Source: Motacilla alba alba (lineage: Eukaryota; Chordata; Aves; Passeriformes; Motacillidae). From it: DNA of 64,000 nt. A program made the translations under genes and the position numbers. The DNA is taken from assembly GCF_015832195.1 (NCBI RefSeq), contig NC_052018.1:58465666-58529665 (forward strand), in the 5' to 3' direction. The notes beneath the pieces are model-generated. The model worked only from the letters and a program-made list of their open reading frames with translations, ran no database searches and was not told where the DNA came from. Position 1 is the first letter of the stretch; each line of letters opens with the position of its first letter. Shown here in pieces: positions 52,601-61,600 of this stretch.

Positions 52601-55600
52601 TGGTTGCTTACATCCAATCTTACATCAGTAAGTGAGCTGCTAATTTTCCTTTTCGTTTTTCAATATTAGTATTTGATCTGATCTGTATAACTTCTACACA
52701 TGCAAGAAATCCACACCAATTTTAGAATTAAGTAGGCTTTTATTTCATGCACTCAAAGATTTCCATGAAGAGGGTCAGAGAATTTACTCACGCTATGTTT
52801 CCTGAGAAGCTCTTCAGGATTTCCTTTTTCTTTTAAGCAACAATTGGCAATCTGTATTACTTTCTCCAGTTCTGCTCTAGACTCCTCAAACTTCTTCATC
52901 AAACGGCTATTTGCTTCTATGTTTTTTCTCCACTCACCAGCTTTCCTGACCATATTCTGAGTCACAAGCAAAGAAAATGAGCTGGCACTTTTATACTGAG
53001 TTTTATTTGCTCTCTTTTACCATGGCCTTACAAAACATGCATTTAATTTGTTTCACTCTTTTAAATATATGATTTTCACCATGCTTCTCCCTCTCATGAT
53101 CCCATTTCCCCAATTTTCAATACTGAAGCTTGTGCTAATGTCATCATTCAAATAAAAATTAGTAGATTAGATGTCTGTGATATTTAGAGAATGCCTCTGC
53201 CATTTGATTAGTGAGTTTTTTTCCCAAAGCCTGCTTTCAAATGTAAAGCACCTGGTATGATCACATTTCACTTTTCCTAGCATCAAACTACCTCCCCTGA
53301 CATGACTCAAAGTGAGGGTGGTTTGACCCATGGATCCAACCAGTTCCATGCTACAGTTCTTCTGACCTGGAAGAGGTTTGTATGATTATCACACCAGTAA
53401 GTCAGATAAGTAACCAGGCACAAAGCTGCTTAGAAGACAGCAAATTTTGTGGTTTAGTTGCTGAAATCCTCATTTTGCAGCCCTAGTCACAGCTCTTCTA
53501 TTAGTCTTCTTTTTAGTCCATCCCTGTACACCCCAGTGGCTCCAATTTCATGAGCAAGTAAGAAAACTCACCAGGAGAAATGAACCACTCTCAGCACTTT
53601 AACTGCTGCAAGGCACTTGCATCACTGCTTACTGTACACCCACCTCACCATCCTCACTGATTACAAACCTCAGCATGAGGAATTTTGGTGAGTTTACCCA
53701 GCCAGCAAATCAAACCTGTAGTTCTCAACTTAAACATCTTGCTAAATCTCTTCAAAGTTTTCTGATAAAAATATCTGCATAGCAATAGAATTGTATAGGG
53801 TTGTACTCTTTATATGAAAAACTGCCAGTTTCCAGGTCTTACACACTTTGTATTATTTTACCCTATTTTTTAGGTTTATTTTCTAGCACAAAAGAGATAA
53901 ACCACAGACCAGCTTTATAGAAACAGAGTAATTAATGTTGAACATGGTAAATTTACCAAGTTACAAGTGCATCTGCTTTTGCTATTATAAGCTAAACTTA
54001 AACAATTATTTCTACATTATAAATCAATTGCAACTTATCTTTAAGTAGACTTCACAAAATATAAATTCTGAAATTCACCTCTCAGAGAGAGCTATTTATT
54101 GATAGGTGGTTTTTTGCAGTTTAAAATTCAGCCTGGATAGCTTTATACTGAATAAAAATCACCTGAAAATAAATGTGATAAAACCCATTATGTGGAAATC
54201 TGACTCAAAGATAGTCACAGAATCACTGAAAATCCTCAGTTTGAGTGGACATAGAGATCACTGAGTTCATCTCTGGCACTGCACAAGACAGCCCCAAAAA
54301 ATCACACCACATGTAATGACTAAATTCACATTAGAGTGGGTCTAGACTGGTGCTGAACAGCCCCAAAAATAGCAGTAGCAACTGATGACAGCAGGCAAGG
54401 GGGAATATAGTTCAAAGGCCACTTCTTTGTACTATCAAATGAGATAGATTTGCAGCTTTTAATATTCACAGTCCACTGCATTTTCTGAGGAAACAAAAAG
54501 CCCAGCAATAGTAGCATGTACAAGTTTCCATCTTCCATGCTTTGTGTGAAAGGGGATGTATGGGAATATAGAAGCAAATTATTAGCCAAGACAATAAAAT
54601 CAGGAGAAACAACAAACCATGCAGCCCTAACAGCAGGATTTCAGGTTCCCCCATCCAAAGGACCCTGAGGCATGTTAAAGTTCTCTTAAATCCCAGGTTA
54701 CTCTGTGGCAGGCTCATCTCTGGATAAGCGCATGGAGAACATGACTGTCAATCCCCTGACCCTTTATTACCTGACAAAGACAAATCTTTAATTGATAACT
54801 TGACATCAGAGAGGAGAGCTACCCAGAACAGTAGCTACAGAGTGATGAAATGTAGGTACAGCTGCACACAAACAAATTTTGAGAAATATGCACCAAGGTA
54901 TGGCATTTTTACCTGAAAAGTAATCTGAACTTGTGTAACTTTCTTCTGAAATGTTGACTGATGGAAATGCTGTAACACTTCAGTCGAAGCCACACACTGA
55001 AGGATACTCTGACTATTTCTCTCAATTAGGGACACATCTTTCTTGCAGTTTTCTTGATAAGCTACCAAATCCTGAAAGAAAAAAAAACATATATCCACCT
55101 GGCCAGGAACAAAGGAAAAAGGTTTGGCAAAATAATAGGAAGATGCTTTTTGACAGTAAGGACAAAAGGGATGAGGTCACAGGACCATCACAAAGACACT
55201 GCAGAAAATATTACATGGAATAACACAGATGACACAACTTTCTCCTTGAATGTGAACTATTGTACCCAAACAGATCTCTAGCTATTCACAAAACAATATA
55301 CAGACATGTACTCAAGCCCTTTGGGTAGTAGGCTGAAAAAAAGTTTTATAAATCTTATTTTCATTTAACTTTCCAAGGGAGTTCTGATTAGCTCTGAATT
55401 CCTCCAGAAAGAAATGCTTATTAGCAATTAGGAAAAGTTAATGCTACACTGTTATTAATTTCAAATAATGCACTTTTCAAAGCCTTTAAAAAATTCAATA
55501 ATAGTCCAAAGAAACTTAGAGAAGTTTCTGATCTTGATTTTTCATCTGCTTAATAAAAATTCCAATGTATTGCTTGTACATCAGTCCTCTTTCCACTAGA

Positions 55601-58600
55601 TTAAAAAAAAAAAAAAGTCTTATGTTTACTTCTTGGATTTAAACCAAGGACACTAGATAGGAACAAAAGTTTCAAATTTTTTTGTATTTGTGCCTAGCTG
55701 ACTTTAGGATAAGGCTACATCTGTTGCCTGAATATTTGCTCAGCTTACAGAGTTGCAATCCAAATTCCCAGAAAGATAATTGTAAATACTCAGAGACAGC
55801 AGACCTTTGTAAGATGTTCTTGAAACTTACTTGGGCTTTTTGTTTAAGAACAGTTGTTGGTTGTGCTTCAGGATCCAGGATAGAAATGATTTCATTTACT
55901 TTTTCAAGAGATTCATAAAAGTGTGTGATTTGTTTCTCCAGTTCTTCCAGTGGAGACAGCAGACGCTGGCATTCATGCAGCAGGGCACTGGAATACTCCT
56001 TAACCTTTTGGTCAAGAAAAACAGTTATTGAAACAGTTGTAAAATTCAATAAATAGCAGCTTTTTCTGCATGTAGGTTTATATTTTTATATATTCTTTCA
56101 CCGAAAGAATAATAAAGTACTGGAATTGTCTTCCCAGGGAAGTGGTAGAATCACCGTCTCTGGACGGGTGTAAAAGAAAAAGACTGGACATGGCACTTGG
56201 TGCTATAGTCTAGTTGAGGTGTTAGGGCATAGGGTGGACTCGATGATCTTAGAGGTCTCTTCCAACCTCATTATTCTGTGATTCTGCAATATAGTTGTTA
56301 CCTACTCTTTTTTAAGATAGAGCAATCCTGATCTTGAGTTACTCCCTAATGAAAAGAGTATTAAATTTAAGGATGGTAGTCATAGCATTAAAGAGAAGTA
56401 ACACCTTCTCCACCCTGAATCAATCTACTGTTACAACTATGTACTTGCTCAAATGCATATCTGTGAGAATTTATGTACAGGACCCTACTATTTGTTATTT
56501 CAACATTCTACAATACGTAGTAAAAAAAAAAGCATTCTGCAACCTTGCCCAGCTGCTCTTTGAGTCGTGTCAAAGTTCCCAGCATTTCATTGGCTTCCTC
56601 TTGGGAAACTTCTTTAGTAACAAGTTGCACTGTTCTTGTAACCGCTTGGTACTGAGCTTCCATTGCAGGCAATTTCTGCTTGACAGCCTGAAACAAAAGT
56701 TTCACAAAATATTTCACCAACAGTATTTATGTGCTCATGGGAGATAAAAGAATGATGAACGATATATATTCTAATTGTAAATTATTTTCATCACTGATTT
56801 CATTGAACATTGGCTCATATTTCAAATCCATGAAAGCTGAGGCAGAGATCAGTCAACTCACCTGAATGTGATTTGAAACTACAAAGAAAGAAATATCTAC
56901 TGAGACAGTGTTTTGGAAATTTGCTCTAAAAATGTCACTAATAGAATACAACTATATATATTTTAGATATAGCTGAAATCATACCAAAAAAAAAGCACCC
57001 CTGGTAAAAACCCCAATTAATAATGGGAATGTATACTAAAATAATTTTATGCTATCAGAATTAAATATTTGCAATTTTCTTTCTTTTGAAGGAGGAAGAA
57101 AGAAACAAATGGCAGACACTTACTTCTAAATCTTGCACAAACTTTTTGACATCATGAAAGGACACTTCTACAGGGACTGAAAATTTTGTATTGCTTCCCT
57201 CAATAAAAGCTGTCAAATGGGCCACACCATCCACATACTCCTTCCTCATTTTGTCCACTTCATCTGCTCGAGCATACTAAAAAAGAGAAGGAAAAGGAAA
57301 AAATACAATACAAAACAAAACAACAAAAAACCCCAAACAAAACAAAAAAACCCAACCCAAATTAGACCAAATTAGATATCTAGCAAATAAGTAATGATTT
57401 AAAAGAATTAGCATGTTTTCAGTGCAATTACATTCAATGAAATACAATATAATGTAAAGTCATCTAAATTAATCATCTGCATTAGTTTCAAGAGCAATGA
57501 TGCTAAGATGATAGCATGCATACAGGAGGTCAGCCTTTTGTTAAGGTCTGGGGAATGCCAGACTCATTTGTTTCTACCCTAGAATCAACAGTCCAATTAA
57601 TTTCTCACTACCTACAATATCAATTTTGAAAATTCAGCGAAGAACATGAAAAGCCTAGAATAGCTAAAGAATAAGAAAAATCTTAATAAAGGAATGCTGG
57701 CTGGGGGAAGGGGAAACACATGCCTTAGAAAGTAGAAAGAGCTGTGTGACAAAAATGGTGAAAAAGCCTGTGAGGAAAAAAAACCCCACATAGCCAGCAT
57801 ATGAAAGAAGCTGCATAAGTAGTGGAAGAGACATTTACATCAGTGAATCACCCTAAATAGCATCAGCAAGTAAAGCTTGAGAACATTCTTGTCAACAGTC
57901 TGGAAAAGTTACAATAGAAGAGAGACAATCATTTTTTGCTTTTCCTTTTAACTTGACTGCATAGGAGATAATAATGCCAGTAAAGAAAACATACTCAGTG
58001 CCTTCAAACAGGCAACTGCTATTTAAAATTACTGAAAGGGAACAATACTGATAGATGTATATGGAGAAGATCAAAGATATTTTCTAATGTGTTGATGAGG
58101 TGTCAAATAGTTCTGTGTAATTAAGATTACATCTTCTCTTTGATTTTTAAAGAGCAAATATAGAAACCACAATTCTTTTTGTATCAGCCAAATGTCTTAC
58201 ATGAGGTAAAGGGTCAGTTAATTCATTTACTATCAGAGCCTGCTGGTAGGCAAGATAATAAAAGTCTGACCAAAATGGGGAAAAAATTTAGATAATTAAA
58301 TTAATTATTGTCCCTACTTATGGTTGCAGTACAGTAATTGGTAGGAGCTTTCATCAAAGAGTAGTGAAAATAGTAATCTTACCATGCTCACTGTTTAGCT
58401 TTACAGAGCTTTTACAGTTGCAATAGGTACTGAAAAACAGTCATTTTCTTTGTAGAACAGAAGAACTTGTGGATAAGTAACATTCACTGTGTCAACACAG
58501 GTGACTATGATGAAAAACTACAGCTCAGTTGAAAATGACCCCCACCAGCTCTGAAATAGCTGTATAACCAAAAAGGTAAATAAAAGAAGAGCCCAAATAC

Positions 58601-61600
58601 AACACATTACTGTCAGGGAGTCATTTCTAATTTAAATACTGATGAACAGTTAGGCACTTTAGAAAGCTGTCCTATAGTCCTGCTAACAAGGTAATCTGTC
58701 TTGCTTGCCTGGAAATGACAAAGTAAATATTCAAAAATAACAAGGACAAAATCACTGACCTGCTTAACTTGCATAAACAATTCTCTCCATCTTCCATTTA
58801 GCAACAGAAGCTGCTGTTTAAGATCTCTGGAAATGGTCTCATCACATGTTTCAATTAGAAAATTACCAGCATCATTCATGGCTGTGTGCTGTTGGATCCA
58901 ATGAGGTAAATGCCGGAAGAAATCCTGAGGAAGAAAATAAAAACACAGCTCCAAAACCTTTTCAATTAGTCTTTATCTTAAATCATAAAACTAAAATTTA
59001 ATCACCCGCTCATGACTTGATATAAACTCATTGAACAATTATCTTCTGATGCTCTTCACATCAAATATGCCATAACAGAATTTTAATGTCTGTGAATATA
59101 ACCTGTGGAATTAAAAATTACTGCCAGTTTACTTACAGCTCATTTTACTCCAGTGAGTGGCTTCAGTTAAATTAATGAAACTCCTCCTTAAGAAACTCTG
59201 CAACTGAAAATGCTGTTAGGGCTCAAGTATTTTTTGTGTTGTCCTTAAACAGTGTGGGCTGATAGTAACCCAGTCATATATAGGCTGTGGAGAGGTCCTT
59301 CCCCCGCTGTGAATCACATGCAGCTTTCCAAGGTCTGGCCTCTCACAAGACCTTTGAAGACTGATTTTTTTATCACTGCTTCCTCCTATCTCAGAGCAGG
59401 TGAGCACAGAGGGGAAAGAGAAGGCTGTCAGTGATTTTGTCCCCTTCACTGAGACAGCCTAATAGACTGTATGCATCTTGTAGGCAAGTACATGCACGTA
59501 ACTGGTAGGGAAGACAAAGACCAAATTCCCTCCATTCCTTTTCTCTCTTCCAGACAAGGGGCAATTGTTCCTAAGGCAGGTATCCCTGGGCTCTAGGACT
59601 CCACCTATATCAGTAAACAAAACAGGACTCATGCACTGTCTCATGATGGTCCACATCTTCTCTGACATGGTTTTGGCTCGCCCCTGCTCCCCTTCAGCCA
59701 AACAATGAACAATTCAATGAACAGCACAGTATGTTCCAAACAGTCTGGATCATGAGGGTGCCTTCCTTCAGGGGAGGAGTAATCAGAAGGATTCAAGCTA
59801 CCTGATCCTCAGGATTTAGGAGGAGGCAGTGATCCATTTTGTTTACGACTATCAATCTACCCTATAATTCCAAAGCCATTCACCTTCCATGTGACAGTCC
59901 AAAACAGTCCTTTGCTCAATAGTTCATGAGAAAAGTTCCTATCCAACCACACTGTCAGCCATCCCAAGTTTCAGAGCTACAGTTCTGAAACTGTATCTGT
60001 CAGAACCCATGCACAAATAAAAGAAGTTCAGATGCAACTGTAAAGAAAAAGTCACGTGGTTGTATACGGGTCCAATATATTGAAGAGAGAACTGAACAAC
60101 ACACAGTGTTTCAGTTCCTTAAAGCTGAGATCAATAGGATTCAGGTACTCTGTACTGATGTATCAGTGAATAAATTTAATTAGCCAAGTAACCTTCTTTC
60201 CACTTGCAGTGGAGCAACCCTCTTATTTTGTACAAAGGCTAACCTTTATGAGCACATCCAAAACAAATAAAATCTACTGACTGGCACTGGTCAGCTTTCC
60301 AATGGTCAGGCTCATTGGAGAGCAAGAAGAAAAAAAGCACGTGGAGTAAACTACTCACATCCTTGTTTCTGCACATTTATTTCCACAACTATTACCTTCT
60401 GCAGACCTGGCTGGAGAGGCTCGCCATTTCAGAAGCCAGTCTAAGACATGTGTTAAATCTAAACAAGTTTGGAAGGTACTGGGAAGCACACCTCTTTCTC
60501 AATTTAAAAAATGCAGCTTTTTTTAAGGCAGTCACCACATGAGATCTAGAAGCTCTCTGAAACCTTTTAGATACAGCTGTGTGAGAAAAGTGTGGGAGGG
60601 TGCAGTTAGAATGAAATTATGGAAAGTGCTTAAGAGGTACTGGAAGTAAGTGAAGGAGCTGTAGAATGAACAGTTTGAAAAATCCAAGCACATACTGGTA
60701 TTTTTTTTTGCAAGATCTTCAGCGCTACAGGTTCACAATAAGGTTTCTGAAAACTGAAGCCAATGAGAAAGCAAACAAGCCACTTTATTTTCCAAACCAA
60801 ACATGCTAGACTGGAAATGATACAGAGATAATGGAAAGCAGAAGAAATCATGACAGCATGATGAAGGGCTACTGTGGCCTTTGCCTAGGATAGAATATAG
60901 AGGCTTTAAGTAACACAGGTAAGGTTTGGAAATGGGCAACTTTGCATCATATTACTGATATCTTTGTGGGCTTACACAAAAATTTTTTGAAATGTTTAAA
61001 AATGTTTGATGCCATATTCTGAACAATAGTTACCATCTTTCACCTGGTATTCCAGATGTTTTTCTTCATGGCTGTAAGACTATTAATTTTACAAACCACT
61101 CTAAGAATTTATTTTGGTTTAAATAATCAAATATTAAAACTGCTAAGTCAGACCTATCCTTGGAACTATCTAAGTGAACATTGTTGCGGTGGAGAGCTTA
61201 AATCAACATTAGAAGTAGCTTTTGAAATATGTATCTCAGTCTACAGATAGATGCTACCACTCAGAAACCTTGAATAGGTTTGAGCCAATGTAGTTTTAAG
61301 AAAAAAGTTAGCATTTTGGGAAGAATAAAGCTTCATATCTAAATTTTTCATCACGATTTCTTGAAATTTTTGAAATCATACATCAGAATGAAAATAATTA
61401 TTTGTTGGGTTAATGCTAGAAACCAAAAGCAAGTATATACTGTATGGGTATGTTCAAATTTCTGCTTTGGAAATCTTTGATGATAAAGTTATACATCTAA
61501 TCAGAAAAGTAAATGTTTTGATTTTATTCATATACATGGATTTAAGAATATTTCATTTTAATCATTATCCAGTTACTTATATAACTGTATCTAAGATACA

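Noticed and set aside
56334..56747. 137-codon plus-strand frame
   Set aside because: Antisense to exon 4, whose minus-strand identity is certain.
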